Source of the DNA: Novosphingobium sp. ERN07
GTDB taxonomy: Bacteria; Pseudomonadota; Alphaproteobacteria; Sphingomonadales; Sphingomonadaceae
Length of the DNA: 64,000 nt
Assembly (NCBI RefSeq): GCF_012641335.1
Contig: NZ_JABAID010000009.1
Span: 1 to 64,000, forward strand
Reading direction: 5' to 3'
Part shown: positions 1 through 8,907 of the stretch, in pieces
Position numbering within the stretch: the stretch's first letter is position 1
Layout: every line of letters starts with the position of its first letter
Notes under the pieces: model-generated
The model's input: only the letters and a program-made list of their open reading frames with translations
Database searches by the model: none
Told to the model about the DNA's origin: nothing
Translations under genes and position numbers: made by a program

Positions 1-33
1 AATCTGCGCCTCGGTGAAACGGCTCTTCCTCAT
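1..33 (-). CDS. IS3-family transposase OrfA, N-terminal fragment at the window edge
   Basis: Only eleven codons are inside the window, reading MRKSRFTEAQI. That is the typical start of the small OrfA helix-turn-helix protein of IS3-family elements (MRKSRFTEEQI and variants). In complete elements OrfA binds the terminal repeats and joins the OrfB integrase by a programmed -1 frameshift. An AGGAG-like ribosome binding site (reverse complement of gctcctt) precedes the ATG. Cut by the window end, not by mutation. Confidence 0.65.
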   Translation of the reverse strand, partial: MRKSRFTEAQI

Positions 34-96
34 GCGTCTGCTCCTTACAGTGGCAGACTCTACATCAGAATGAGGGAACTTTCGGGGGGCAGGTCA
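1..96 (-). mobile_element. End of an IS3-family insertion sequence (rest lies outside the window)
   Basis: The minus strand reads TGACCTGCCCCCCGAAAGTT from position 96 inward. This is a terminal inverted repeat beginning with TG, as expected for IS3-family elements, and a transposase start codon follows about 60 bases further in. The TGA at the very tip of the element supplies the stop codon of the interrupted integrase gene next to it, so the insertion junction can be placed at about position 96/97. The target duplication and the other end are not visible. The family call rests on the inverted repeat and the first residues of the transposase. Confidence 0.7.
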
Positions 97-1068
97 CGAG
101 GCAAGAGCATTAAAATGTCGCTGGACGGTGCGCGGAGACAATCGCTGGACATTGAGGGTCTTGGATCGCTCTACCACCTGTTCGGCCTTCATCCCGCGGT
201 ATTGGGCAGCTTTGCCGTAGTTGGCCGGAAGATCCTCAAGGAGTTCCTTGAAACGCGCGGCATCGCGCTTGGTGAAGTCTGCGAGAGGCCGGTCGCCAAA
301 ATACTCGGCGAAAAGGGCGTAGGTTTTCCGTGCCTGTAAACCGGTCTGCTGCTCCCAGACCTTGCGGCGCAGCTGTGCCTCCCGGAATTTGTCCGCTTCC
401 TCGCTGAACGGGGGGCCTGCCGGAGCAGGGGGTGTAACCGGTGGTTGTTCCGGCTGTTGGGATGCCTTGGGCGGATCGACCGGGGCTTGCAGTGCTGCGA
501 CGAGCAGCTTGTCCTTGGGTTCGTAGCTGAAATCGCCCTCGGCGCGCGCCTTCAGAGTTTCCGCCACTTCGATTCCCGCACGAAGCATGGCGGTCGATAC
601 GCGGCGGGCATCGATCTTTTCGAGCTGGACGTTCTGACCAAAGCGCCGGGCAAGCATGGTGTTGGTGATCGTCCGCACCGAACCGAAGGCGCTGTTGGCC
701 AGATCAATCCGGGACCTTTCCGCCAGTTGCCGGTAATGTTCGATGTAGTGGCTACGTCGATTCTCGGGGATTGGATCGTCACGCATCAAGCGCGCATTTT
801 CATCCTGGGAAAGGATCGAGCTGTAGAAGTCTTTCACGAGGGCGGCGATATCCTGTTCGCTCAACATGGGCGCGGTTTTGACGGCATCGAACAACTCCTC
901 GGAGCACACATAGAGGTACCGCGACAAGCGGCGAGCGAGGACCACGTCGGAGGTTCGCAGACTGCATGTAAGCTCAGCCCGGTTGAAAAGTCGTTGCAGG
1001 GCGGCTGGCACCCCGCGCCGGAAGTAGAAAACACCCCCGCGCCGTATCGTATTCGGGATCGATCCCAT
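94..1068 (-). pseudogene. Tyrosine site-specific integrase, truncated by an IS element
   Basis: The N-terminus (MGSIPNTIRRGGVFYFRRGVP) matches the start of DUF6538-type phage/island integrases, followed by the alpha-helical SAM-like core-binding region (around residues 230-320). The reading frame then ends at HFNALAS with a TGA supplied by the tip of the neighbouring IS element. The catalytic domain with the R-H-R-Y residues is therefore missing and the protein cannot recombine. The start was set at the internal ATG that begins the family-typical N-terminus; an ATG 48 bases upstream adds 16 untypical residues. The gene lies just past the 3' end of tRNA-Gln and reads away from it, the usual arrangement for an island integrated at a tRNA gene. 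Confidence 0.8.
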
Positions 1069-1170
1069 GCCCACATAGCCCCGGCTTTGTAGCAGAGTTT
1101 TGTAGCAAAACCCCACCGCGCTTCGGGCGCCGATAAAAAAGCTTTCATTGGCAGTGGTTTATGGGAAAAC

Positions 1171-1245
1171 TGGCTGGGGCGGCAGGATTCGAACCTGCGA
1201 ATGCCGGTACCAAAAACCGGTGCCTTACCACTTGGCGACGCCCCA
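1171..1245 (-). tRNA. tRNA-Gln (anticodon TTG)
   Basis: The minus strand folds into a full cloverleaf: acceptor TGGGGCG paired with CGCCCCA, D-arm, anticodon stem CCGGT/ACCGG around loop TTTTGGT (anticodon TTG), T-arm GCAGG-TTCGAAT-CCTGC, and an encoded CCA end. The anticodon reads CAA codons for glutamine. A TATAAG box lies about 15 bases upstream of the mature 5' end on the same strand. The 3' end faces the disrupted integrase gene and is probably the attachment site of the adjoining island. Confidence 0.95.
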
Positions 1246-1324
1246 GCAGAGCGGGCGCTTATAGCGTGGCTTGCGAGGATGAAAAGGGGTGACGTGGGGC
1301 TTTTGCGCCACCCCTGTGCATTGA

Positions 1325-2191
1325 TCAGAATCCCTTGACGATGCCCTGCAGCGTTTCGGGCGGCAGCGCGTCGAAATCGCTTGCATCGTGCCGCTCGGCA
1401 AGGCCTTTGCTGGAGTTCACCAGACGCCCACGCAGCACGCCGGGGCGCGCGTCGATCTCGCCCACCCAGCGGCCGACATGTTCATATTCGTGCATCGAAA
1501 GGAACGTGGCGGCATCGCCATAGGCCTCGCCGCGATAGATGTTGCCGAACCAAGTGTAGGTGGCGATATCCGCGATGGTATAGTCATCGCCCGCAAGGAA
1601 TCGGCTGTCCGCAAGGCGGCGGTTGGCTACGTCGAACAGGCGCTTGGTTTCCATCGCATAGCGATCGATCGCGTATTCGATCTTGAACGGCGCATAGTTG
1701 TAGAAGTGGCCGAACCCGCCGCCGACGAACGGTGCGCTGCCCACCTGCCAGAACAGCCACGAAAGGCACTCGGCCCGCGCTGCGCCGGACGAAGGCAGAA
1801 ACACACCGAACTTTTCGGCAAGATGCATCAGGATCGCGCCCGATTCGAACACGCGGAACGGCTCTGCGCCAGACCGGTCGACCATTGCCGGAATCTTCGA
1901 ATTGGGATTAATGTCCACAAAGCCGCTGGTGAACTGGTCGCCTTCGAAAATCTTGATCAGCCAGGCGTCATATTCCGCTTCGGCAATGCCAAGCTGGAGC
2001 AGTTCTTCCAGCATGATCGTAGCCTTCTGGCCATTGGGTGTGCCCAGCGAATATATCTGGAACGGGTGCTTGCCCACCGGCAGTTCGCGCTCGCTCGTCG
2101 GTCCGGCGATGGGGCGGTTGACGCTGGCAAAGGCACCGCCATTGGCCTTGTCCCAGGTCCAGACCTTGGGGGGGATGTATTCTTCCGACAT
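1325..2191 (-). CDS. yghU: YghU-type glutathione S-transferase / disulfide-bond oxidoreductase
   Basis: At 288 residues it matches the length of E. coli YghU. It carries the family features: an N-terminal extension (YIPPKVWTWDKANGG, GGAFASVNRP), a thioredoxin-like domain with SLGTPNGQKATIMLEEL, the cis-proline region NPNSKIPAMVD, and a helical C-terminal domain from about residue 135. Members of this family bind two glutathione molecules and have disulfide-bond reductase activity with little classical GST activity; the natural substrate is unknown. The gene stands alone. A GTGTTGCATAC motif just upstream is repeated before ligA. Start ATG has AAGGAGCC in front of it. Confidence 0.9.
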   Translation of the reverse strand: MSEEYIPPKVWTWDKANGGAFASVNRPIAGPTSERELPVGKHPFQIYSLGTPNGQKATIMLEELLQLGIAEAEYDAWLIKIFEGDQFTSGFVDINPNSKIPAMVDRSGAEPFRVFESGAILMHLAEKFGVFLPSSGAARAECLSWLFWQVGSAPFVGGGFGHFYNYAPFKIEYAIDRYAMETKRLFDVANRRLADSRFLAGDDYTIADIATYTWFGNIYRGEAYGDAATFLSMHEYEHVGRWVGEIDARPGVLRGRLVNSSKGLAERHDASDFDALPPETLQGIVKGF

Positions 2192-2217
2192 CGCATGGCT
2201 CCTTCGAACAATTGTTA

Positions 2218-2228
2218 GTGTTGCATAC
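2218..2228. promoter_or_regulatory. GTGTTGCATAC motif shared with the ligA promoter region
   Basis: Eleven bases, 27 to 37 bases upstream of the yghU start codon, occur identically in opposite orientation 38 to 48 bases upstream of ligA. The core TTGCATAC resembles half of the TTGTATACAA-type operators bound by FCD-class GntR regulators. Function is inferred only. Confidence 0.3.
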
Positions 2229-2283
2229 TATATTGCGACGCCCTACGAGGAACCGCAAGGCCTCTCGATCCGTTCATTGCTGC

Positions 2284-3300
2284 ATGGATAGCAAAGCCGC
2301 AAAACTCGTGCATGTCGATGACAGTCTGCCCGGCGTCACGCGGCGGCGATGTGGCAACGGCTGGGCCTACTTTGATGCGAAAGGCGTCCGCATTGCAGAT
2401 CGGGCAGAAATTGCGCGGCTCAATGCCATTGCCCTGCCACCGGCCTATGTCGATGCGTGGTTCTGCCCAGCACCCAACGGGCACATCCTTGCCACTGGAG
2501 TCGATGCCAAAGGGCGCAAGCAATATCGCTATCACCCGGATTTCCGCACCGCGCGCGAAGGCGAGAAGTTCGATTCCTGCGCGGTGTTCGGTCGGCTCCT
2601 GCCCTTGGTGCGCGCGCGCGTGGACGAAGAACTGGCGCGCCGCACGCTATCGCGCGAACGCTGCATCGCCAGCGTGGTGCGCTTGCTCGATACCGGCGGC
2701 ATTCGCGTGGGTAACGAAGCCTATGCCCGCAGCAATTGCAGCTTCGGTGCAACCACACTGCGGATGCGTCACGCGAACGTGAAAGGCCATGTGCTGCGCC
2801 TGCGCTTCCGCGCCAAATCGGGCAAGGAGCGCGAGATGCGCGTGACCGACCGCGGATTGGTTCGCTTCGTTCGCAAGATGCAGGATCTACCGGGGCAGAA
2901 TCTGTTCCAGTATATGGCCGATGATGGCTGCGCGGTGCCCGTCGGCTCAGCCGATGTGAACGATTGGCTGTGCGAAGTGATGGGCGAGCATTTCACCGCC
3001 AAGCATTTCCGCACATGGCACGCCAGCGTTATGGCGTATGAGCTGCTGGCGGGAGGCCAGGGCGCGGTGCCTTTGAAGGGGTTGCTTACCCACGTTTCAG
3101 ATCAGCTTGGCAATACCCCAGCGATTGCGCGCAAAAGCTATGTCCATCCCGCCGTGCTCAATCTGGTGCCGCAGCAGGAGCAATGGCGCGAGGCGCTGAT
3201 TCTGCCACGCGCCACGCGCTGGCTTTCGCGCCATGAACGCGCGTTGATCGCACTGCTGGAAGATGGTCCGGCGGCGGCAGACCTGCTCGCCGCCGGATAA
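2284..3300 (+). CDS. DNA topoisomerase IB (poxvirus type)
   Basis: A 338-residue type IB topoisomerase, which relaxes supercoils through a 3'-phosphotyrosyl intermediate. The N-terminal domain (about residues 1-85) contains the LPPAYVDAWFCP segment, and the catalytic domain includes the region around TGGIRVGNEAY, the KxxR-like segment and the tyrosine motif ARKSYVHPAV near residue 280. Bacterial homologues are of poxvirus/mimivirus size. The ATG at this position begins the conserved region; an in-frame start 72 bases upstream would overlap the yghU promoter. The gene ends 4 bases from the convergent surA gene. Confidence 0.88.
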   Translation: MDSKAAKLVHVDDSLPGVTRRRCGNGWAYFDAKGVRIADRAEIARLNAIALPPAYVDAWFCPAPNGHILATGVDAKGRKQYRYHPDFRTAREGEKFDSCAVFGRLLPLVRARVDEELARRTLSRERCIASVVRLLDTGGIRVGNEAYARSNCSFGATTLRMRHANVKGHVLRLRFRAKSGKEREMRVTDRGLVRFVRKMQDLPGQNLFQYMADDGCAVPVGSADVNDWLCEVMGEHFTAKHFRTWHASVMAYELLAGGQGAVPLKGLLTHVSDQLGNTPAIARKSYVHPAVLNLVPQQEQWREALILPRATRWLSRHERALIALLEDGPAAADLLAAG

Positions 3301-3304
3301 AGCA

Positions 3305-4663
3305 TCAGTTGTATTCGATAACCGCATCGCGGCGAAGGTCGCGCAGATAGGTCTGGGCGCGCTTGTTCACGCGGTCATCTTCGATCTGGGCCATCATCTC
3401 GTCAAAGCTGGGACCGCTGGCCACTTGCGGATCGTCGCGCCCGCACAGCATCAGCACGCGCACGCCTTCCTCGATCGATCCGAAGGGTGGCGTGGTCTGG
3501 CCCACAGGCAGGTTCAGCAAAGTTTCCTGCAAAGCGCCGGGCAGATCGCGTGCCTTGATCTGATCGTTGGCAACAACGGTTGCCCCGATCTTTCCGGCCT
3601 GCGCCTCGGCATCGCCGCAGCCCTTGATCGCCTTTACCGTCGCGGCAAATTCGGCGGCGCGCTTGGTTGCCTGATCGTTGGTCGTGCCCTTGGGGAATTC
3701 GATGGAGATTTGCTTGAGGCTGAGCAGCGCATCGCGCGGATCGGCGGTAAGCACCTGACGCTTGTCGATCAGATAGAGGATCGAAAAGCCGCCCCGGATT
3801 TCCACTGGCCCGGCCAACTGGCCCGGTGCCATCGTGCCTGCGGCAGTTGCCAGTTCCGAAGGAAGCTGCGCCAACCTGATCCAGCCCAGATCGCCGCCCA
3901 CTGCAGCGGTAGACGCTTCGGAATACTGGCGGGCATAGGCCACGAAGCTTCCGCCCTGCTTCAATTGCTCGACGATCTTTTCGGCATTGGCAAAGACCTG
4001 CGCCTTGTTCACGTCGGTCGCAGCAAGGAAGATTTCACCGATACGATATTCGTCGGTGCCCTTTGATGCCTGCAGGCGTTGCAGCATTTCCTGCACTTCG
4101 CCTTCCGAGACGTTGACGAAAGGCTGCACATTGCGGCGCAGCAGGTTCTGCCAAGCCAGTTCGCCCCGAATCTGGCGCTTGAGCGAAGCAGAGGACGAGC
4201 CGATGCGCGCCAGATAGGCTTCCATCGCTTGCGGCGACTGGCCGAAATTCTGCGTGGCCACGCGTTCGTAAGTCGCTTCGACCTGCTCATCACTGGCAGG
4301 CACGTCAGCCGCCTTGGCTTCCTGAATTTGCAGCGTTTCGTCGATCAGGTTGCGCAACACCTGCATCCGCAGGCGCTCCTTTTCCTCGGCGTCGATTTTG
4401 CCGCCATTGGCCGAAACGATCAACGCCAGACGCTGTTCGACATCGGTGCCGGTGACGATTTCGCCGTTGATGATCGCAGTGGCGCGACGAACGTTCGGAT
4501 CGTTCGTGCCGAACATCGTCGGGTTTTGCGGGATATTGAGCTGCGCATTCGCGCCCTGTGCCAGAACCGGCGCAGCGGTCAGCGCCAGCGCAGCCAGAGA
4601 CATCGACGAAGCACCGACTGCGCGCTTGAGCGCCTGGCGGGTAATGGTCAGCTTGGGCATCAT
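3305..4663 (-). CDS. surA: Periplasmic chaperone / peptidyl-prolyl isomerase SurA
   Basis: 452 residues with an N-terminal signal sequence (SLAALALTAAPVLAQ), the SurA N-terminal helical domain (about 60-200), one clear parvulin domain (about 210-310, with the GGDLGWIRLAQLP motif) and a C-terminal segment. SurA escorts beta-barrel proteins to the BAM complex, and LptD is one of its best-known clients, so its place directly downstream of lptD on the same strand (gap about 126 bases) makes functional sense. Two adjacent ATGs are possible; the first is used here. An in-frame ATG 51 bases further upstream would place 17 extra residues before the signal peptide and seems less likely. Confidence 0.9.
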   Translation of the reverse strand: MMPKLTITRQALKRAVGASSMSLAALALTAAPVLAQGANAQLNIPQNPTMFGTNDPNVRRATAIINGEIVTGTDVEQRLALIVSANGGKIDAEEKERLRMQVLRNLIDETLQIQEAKAADVPASDEQVEATYERVATQNFGQSPQAMEAYLARIGSSSASLKRQIRGELAWQNLLRRNVQPFVNVSEGEVQEMLQRLQASKGTDEYRIGEIFLAATDVNKAQVFANAEKIVEQLKQGGSFVAYARQYSEASTAAVGGDLGWIRLAQLPSELATAAGTMAPGQLAGPVEIRGGFSILYLIDKRQVLTADPRDALLSLKQISIEFPKGTTNDQATKRAAEFAATVKAIKGCGDAEAQAGKIGATVVANDQIKARDLPGALQETLLNLPVGQTTPPFGSIEEGVRVLMLCGRDDPQVASGPSFDEMMAQIEDDRVNKRAQTYLRDLRRDAVIEYN

Positions 4664-4789
4664 GCTTGGATACAGGTCCTGTCGAACGGGCGCGTCTGAG
4701 GCAGCCTCAGGCATTTGCTGCTTCTTGCCTTGCGCGGCTTAACCAAAGCTGAGTGGCGCATCGGACACAAAAGGGCAAGAGAGCAGACT

Positions 4790-7057
4790 CTACTTCACCC
4801 CGAGGTTCTTGAGCGAAAGGGAAATCTGGAACGAGTTGCCGCGCACCGCGTCACCGATGTTCACATAATCCCGCCGCCATGTGAACGACAGGTCAAGGCA
4901 ATCGTCGGTATAGGCCACGCCCAGCCGGTGCCGCAGCATCTGGTAACCATCCGAACTCAACGTAGGGTCTTCGTCCCGGTTGGTCAGATTGACGATGGCA
5001 GAGCCGAAGACCGAGAATGCGCTGGTGATCGGCGTGCGCACCGCAAAGCGCAGTTCCTCGCGATCCTGCAGATCCTCGAACGTGCTGGCGATATCACGGT
5101 TGAGCCGCAGATAACCCACTTCCACATAGCGCCGGTGATCGCCCACCGTCGCGTCGAATTCGTTGCGGCGCAGCGCAAGAGTGTTCTTGTCCAGCCGGAA
5201 GCGGTGGGTGAACTTCACGATATCGTCAAAACGCACCACCGTGCGGCCCACATAGTCCGATGCGCGGTTTGAAAGGCCCGTGCCATCGGGCAGAAGCGAA
5301 TTCTGGTTCGACAGGCGATAGCTCTGCCCCACCGTGGTCATGATCTTCAGCCCCGGACGCTGGAACGTCCAGTCGAAGCCATACGTAAACCGCACCCCGT
5401 CCTCGATCCGGTCGTAGCCGGGAAAACGGTTGAGCGAGAACAGGTTGGTGTCTTCCAGATCGACCGAACGCGAATCCTCGTTCGGGATCTCGAAATTGCG
5501 CACGTTGGGGCTGGCGACGACCTGCACGCGTGGCGTCAGCACTTGCGTGCCGCCGAACACTTCGCCCACGAACGGCCACTTCACGTCCACCGCTGCCGTG
5601 GCGATGCCGCGTGTCTGCCAGCCGGCCACCCCGCGATAGACCGCTGTTGTCGTCAGTTCGTTTTCGGCGCTGTGATAAACATCGGCGCGGGCAAGGCCGG
5701 TCAGCGTCACTTCCTGACCCATGCCGGTGATCGTGCGCAAGTCCCACTGTGCCTTGGCAAAGGCGCGCTGGCTGTCCTGTCCGGCGGTGCGAACTATGGC
5801 GAGGCTGTTGGCCTGCAGTTCGAACCGCCCCGGCACGCCGTCGAACGTCATGCGGCGGCGATAGTCGACCACCGGCAGCGCCAGTGGCACCATGCCCTGC
5901 GGATCGTTGACCCGCACGGTCTGCGTTACCCATCCCGCCAGCGAGAAGTAGCTGTCATCGTCGATCCGTTCGAGATTGAGCGACGAGCGCAACCGGTCAT
6001 CGCGGCTGATATCGTAACGGCGCAGGAAGGTGCGGTCGGATGCCAGCCGCCCGTGCCCGGTAAGGCTCCAGTGTGGCGAGAACTGCAGCTTGCCGTTCGC
6101 CTCGATATAGCCGCGCCAGCGCTGCTGGCCGACGGTCGTCTCGGTCAGCGAGGTGCCCAGCGGGATGCGCCCCGACCGTGTGGCATAGCCGGTGATCTGG
6201 AACGCGCCGAGATTGGTCAGGTGCCGGTACTTGCCCGTCAGCATCGGCAGCGATCCGGTGTAGAACGTGCCGGTCAGCGCCAGATCGCGGTTGTCGGCAA
6301 TGCGCCAGTACCACGTCTCGCTGATTTCAGCGCCGTTGGCAGCGCCCAGACGGAAGTCGGGGATCAGCAGCCCGGTTTCCGCGCGAAAGTCCGACGTATG
6401 GCCAAGCCCCGGCAGCGGCAGCACTGGAATGCCGAACATGCGCAGTGTCGCGCCCTTGTATTTGACGCGCTTTTCCTTCGCGTCAAAATAGACGCGGGCT
6501 GCCGTCACTTCCCAGCTCGGCTTCTTGGGGCAGCCCTTGTCGTCTTCCACCGCGCAGCCAGAATAGGCCGCGTTTTCCAGCGTCATGTTGCCGAATTCGT
6601 CGCGCGTGCCACGTTCTGCCGCCAGCCTGCCGCCGGTGCGCAGCACCACCAGCAGATCCTCAATCGCGCCAGCCTTGAACTCGTCGGTCAGTTCGACCTG
6701 ATCGGTGTAGACGACGTTCCCGTCATCATCGACAAAGCGGATATTCCCATTGGCAAGGATCTTGCCGGTGGTCCGGTCCCAGGTCACATTGTCGGCGCGC
6801 ACCGTCTGCGTATCGTGGCGCAGCACCACGTTTCCGTCGGCAAAGACCTTTTCTGCGTTGGTGTCGTAGCGAACCTTGTCCGCTTCGAACCGCACCACAT
6901 CGTCAACCGACGATTCCTCTCCGGGTGGCGAAGCCATCGGCGCTTCCTGCGCAAGGGCAGGGCACGCGGCCAGCGCGATGAGGGAAGGGGCAGCCAAACG
7001 CGCGAGGCGCAAGCGACGATAAGGGGCTTGCGGCTGCGGCCGCCGGGCGGGTTGCAT
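4790..7057 (-). CDS. lptD: LPS assembly outer-membrane protein LptD
   Basis: 755 residues. A signal peptide (LIALAACPALAQ) is followed by an OstA/LptA-like domain (about 45-170: VRFEADKVRYDTNAEKVFADG) and a long C-terminal beta-barrel. LptD with LptE inserts lipopolysaccharide into the outer leaflet. Paired cysteines are present around YSGCAVEDDKGCPKK, and a cysteine (DDCLDLSF) lies near the C-terminus. The open frame continues 121 codons upstream of the chosen ATG through low-quality sequence overlapping pepA, so the ATG just before the signal peptide is preferred. surA follows downstream in the same direction. Divergent from pepA across about 100 bases that must hold both promoters. Confidence 0.93.
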   Translation of the reverse strand: MQPARRPQPQAPYRRLRLARLAAPSLIALAACPALAQEAPMASPPGEESSVDDVVRFEADKVRYDTNAEKVFADGNVVLRHDTQTVRADNVTWDRTTGKILANGNIRFVDDDGNVVYTDQVELTDEFKAGAIEDLLVVLRTGGRLAAERGTRDEFGNMTLENAAYSGCAVEDDKGCPKKPSWEVTAARVYFDAKEKRVKYKGATLRMFGIPVLPLPGLGHTSDFRAETGLLIPDFRLGAANGAEISETWYWRIADNRDLALTGTFYTGSLPMLTGKYRHLTNLGAFQITGYATRSGRIPLGTSLTETTVGQQRWRGYIEANGKLQFSPHWSLTGHGRLASDRTFLRRYDISRDDRLRSSLNLERIDDDSYFSLAGWVTQTVRVNDPQGMVPLALPVVDYRRRMTFDGVPGRFELQANSLAIVRTAGQDSQRAFAKAQWDLRTITGMGQEVTLTGLARADVYHSAENELTTTAVYRGVAGWQTRGIATAAVDVKWPFVGEVFGGTQVLTPRVQVVASPNVRNFEIPNEDSRSVDLEDTNLFSLNRFPGYDRIEDGVRFTYGFDWTFQRPGLKIMTTVGQSYRLSNQNSLLPDGTGLSNRASDYVGRTVVRFDDIVKFTHRFRLDKNTLALRRNEFDATVGDHRRYVEVGYLRLNRDIASTFEDLQDREELRFAVRTPITSAFSVFGSAIVNLTNRDEDPTLSSDGYQMLRHRLGVAYTDDCLDLSFTWRRDYVNIGDAVRGNSFQISLSLKNLGVK

Positions 7058-7161
7058 GAGCTTGCCTATCGCACCAGTGCACCCTAACTGCAATTCCACA
7101 ATTTCCGCTTCCCGCCCTACTTGCGCCGAAGCGTGACGTGCAATCCGTTCAGGAGTTCCCG

Positions 7162-8619
7162 ATGAAGGTCGTTTTCCGCACAGCTGATGCTCCCATGCCA
7201 CGCCTCGTTGCGCGCCTCGTCGCGCAAGATGCGCTGCCGTCCGATCTAGATTCGGTGGTGCGCGAAGGCGCGAGCGCAGCGCGCTTTTCCGGCAAGGCTG
7301 GCCAGACCTTCGAAGCCTTCGTCGCGGCTGACAGCGGCGTAAAGCGCCTCGCACTCGCCGGAATGGGGAAGGCCGACGCCGATGACCGCGCCGCCAATCT
7401 CGAAAAGGCAGGCGCAGCACTCACCGCCAAATACCTCACGTCGGGCGAATCCGCGCTCGCCATCGATTTCACCGGTTCGGACCTTTCGGGCGCACAAGCC
7501 GCTGCGGTCCTGTTCGGCGCACGCCTGCGTGGCTGGCGGCACGATGTCTATCGCACCAAGCTGACCGATGAACAGAAGCCCTCGCTGGCCGAAATCGTCG
7601 CCGTGAACGCGCCCGAAGGCACAGCCGCTGCTTGGGAAATCGAATCGGCACTGGCCGAAGGCATCGAATTTACCCGCGAACTCGTCGCCGAACCCGCCAA
7701 CGTGATCTACCCTGAAAGCTTCGTGGAACGCGCCAAGGCCCGCCTCGAAGGCACCGGAGTCGAAGTTCTCGTGCTTGGTCTCAAGGAAATGACCGACCTT
7801 GGCATGGGTGCGCTGCTCGGCGTGGCGCAAGGCTCGGTGCGCGAACCCAAACTGCTCGCCATGCGCTGGAAGGGCGCTGACGTTGCAAAGCCAACCGCTT
7901 TCGTCGGCAAGGGCGTGACTTTCGACACCGGCGGCATCTCGATCAAGCCTGCTGCCGGCATGGAAGACATGAAGTGGGACATGGGCGGCGCAGGCGCGGT
8001 TGCGGGCACCATGCTCGCGCTGGCCAGGCGCAAGGCCAAGGCCGACATTATCGGCGTCTGCGGCCTTGTCGAAAACATGCCTGATGGCAACGCCCAGCGC
8101 CCAGGCGATGTCGTCACCTCGATGTCGGGCCAGACGGTCGAAGTCATCAACACCGACGCCGAAGGCCGCCTCGTGCTGTGCGATGCGCTCACATGGGTGC
8201 AAAAGACCTATGCGCCTGCCACCGTCATTGATCTCGCCACGCTGACCGGCGCGATCATCATTTCGCTGGGCAACGAATACGGCGGCATGTTCACCAACGA
8301 CGATGCGCTGGCGGCAAAACTCGACACGGCGGGCAAGACCAGCGGTGACAAGCTGTGGCGCTTCCCGCTTGGCCCCGCTTACGACAAGCTGATCGACAGC
8401 CCGATTGCCGACATGAAGAACGTCGGCCCCCGCTACGGCGGCTCGATCACCGCCGCGCAGTTCCTGCAGCGCTACATCGACAAGGGCGTGGCCTGGGCAC
8501 ACCTCGACATCGCGGGCATGGTCTGGGCCGACAAGCCCGGCCAGACGTGGGACAAGGGCGCGACCGGCTACGGCGTGCGCCTCCTCGACCAATACGTGCG
8601 CACTGTGCTTGAAGCCTGA
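7162..8619 (+). CDS. pepA: Leucyl aminopeptidase (M17, PepA)
   Basis: 485 residues, usual for M17 aminopeptidases. The C-terminal catalytic domain carries the two-metal site: GKGVTFDTGGISIKP, the SMSGQTVEVINTDAEGRLVL signature (NTDAEGRL) and the Lys/Arg residues around it. The enzyme removes N-terminal leucine and other residues in the cytoplasm; E. coli PepA also acts in Xer recombination. AGGAG sits seven bases before the ATG. A long hairpin repeat begins seven bases after the stop, then DUF2256 and holC follow in the same direction; pepA-holC adjacency is common in proteobacteria. Confidence 0.95.
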   Translation: MKVVFRTADAPMPRLVARLVAQDALPSDLDSVVREGASAARFSGKAGQTFEAFVAADSGVKRLALAGMGKADADDRAANLEKAGAALTAKYLTSGESALAIDFTGSDLSGAQAAAVLFGARLRGWRHDVYRTKLTDEQKPSLAEIVAVNAPEGTAAAWEIESALAEGIEFTRELVAEPANVIYPESFVERAKARLEGTGVEVLVLGLKEMTDLGMGALLGVAQGSVREPKLLAMRWKGADVAKPTAFVGKGVTFDTGGISIKPAAGMEDMKWDMGGAGAVAGTMLALARRKAKADIIGVCGLVENMPDGNAQRPGDVVTSMSGQTVEVINTDAEGRLVLCDALTWVQKTYAPATVIDLATLTGAIIISLGNEYGGMFTNDDALAAKLDTAGKTSGDKLWRFPLGPAYDKLIDSPIADMKNVGPRYGGSITAAQFLQRYIDKGVAWAHLDIAGMVWADKPGQTWDKGATGYGVRLLDQYVRTVLEA

Positions 8620-8625
8620 TAGAAT

Positions 8626-8707
8626 GCGGCACTGGTCCGTTACTCCGGTCCGACTATCCTCGCGATATGCTCTGGGTGGTCGGGCCGGGGGAGCGGGCTG
8701 GTGCCGC
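8626..8707 (+). repeat. 34-bp-stem hairpin repeat, stabilised by G-U pairs on the plus strand
   Basis: The 34-base arms at 8626-8659 and 8674-8707 pair along their whole length. Nine positions are not Watson-Crick, and eight of these are G-U pairs if the plus strand is transcribed (one A-G mismatch); on the minus strand they would be A-C mismatches. The loop and right arm (ctctgggtggtcggg...gggagcggg) closely resemble the hairpin at 28492-28570, so both belong to one dispersed family. It sits between pepA and the DUF2256 gene and could act as an RNA-processing or 3'-end stabilising structure. Confidence 0.7.
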
Positions 8708-8754
8708 GAGCAATCTGCGGATGCGGATTGCGCATGCCGAAGGGATCAACAAGA

Positions 8755-8907
8755 ATGCCCAAAATGCGGCGCAAGTCTGATCTGCCGGCCAAGACTTGCG
8801 CTGCCTGCGGCCTGCCGTTCACATGGCGCAAGAAGTGGGAGCGGGATTGGGAGAACGTGAAGTTCTGTTCTGACCGTTGCCGCAGCGGGAAGGGGAAAGC
8901 GGGTTGA
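8755..8907 (+). CDS. DUF2256 small zinc-ribbon-like protein
   Basis: A 50-residue basic protein with the DUF2256 pattern: a [14 protein letters not shown] segment followed by FCSDRCR. The two CxxC-type pairs suggest a zinc-binding knuckle; no function is established. The ATG used begins the conserved [11 protein letters not shown] start and is preceded by AAGGGAT. A GTG 54 bases upstream lies inside the hairpin repeat and was rejected. Its stop codon overlaps the holC start by one base (TGATG), so the two are probably translated together. Confidence 0.8.
   Translation: MPKMRRKSDLPAKTCAACGLPFTWRKKWERDWENVKFCSDRCRSGKGKAG

Noticed and set aside
5543..7087. Long open frame (514 codons) opposite lptD
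   Set aside because: Shadow of lptD codon bias in a GC-rich genome; no recognisable domain.
7058..7420. 121-codon open extension upstream of the lptD start
   Set aside because: It is Arg/Pro-rich, overlaps pepA on the other strand and precedes the signal peptide, which must be N-terminal.
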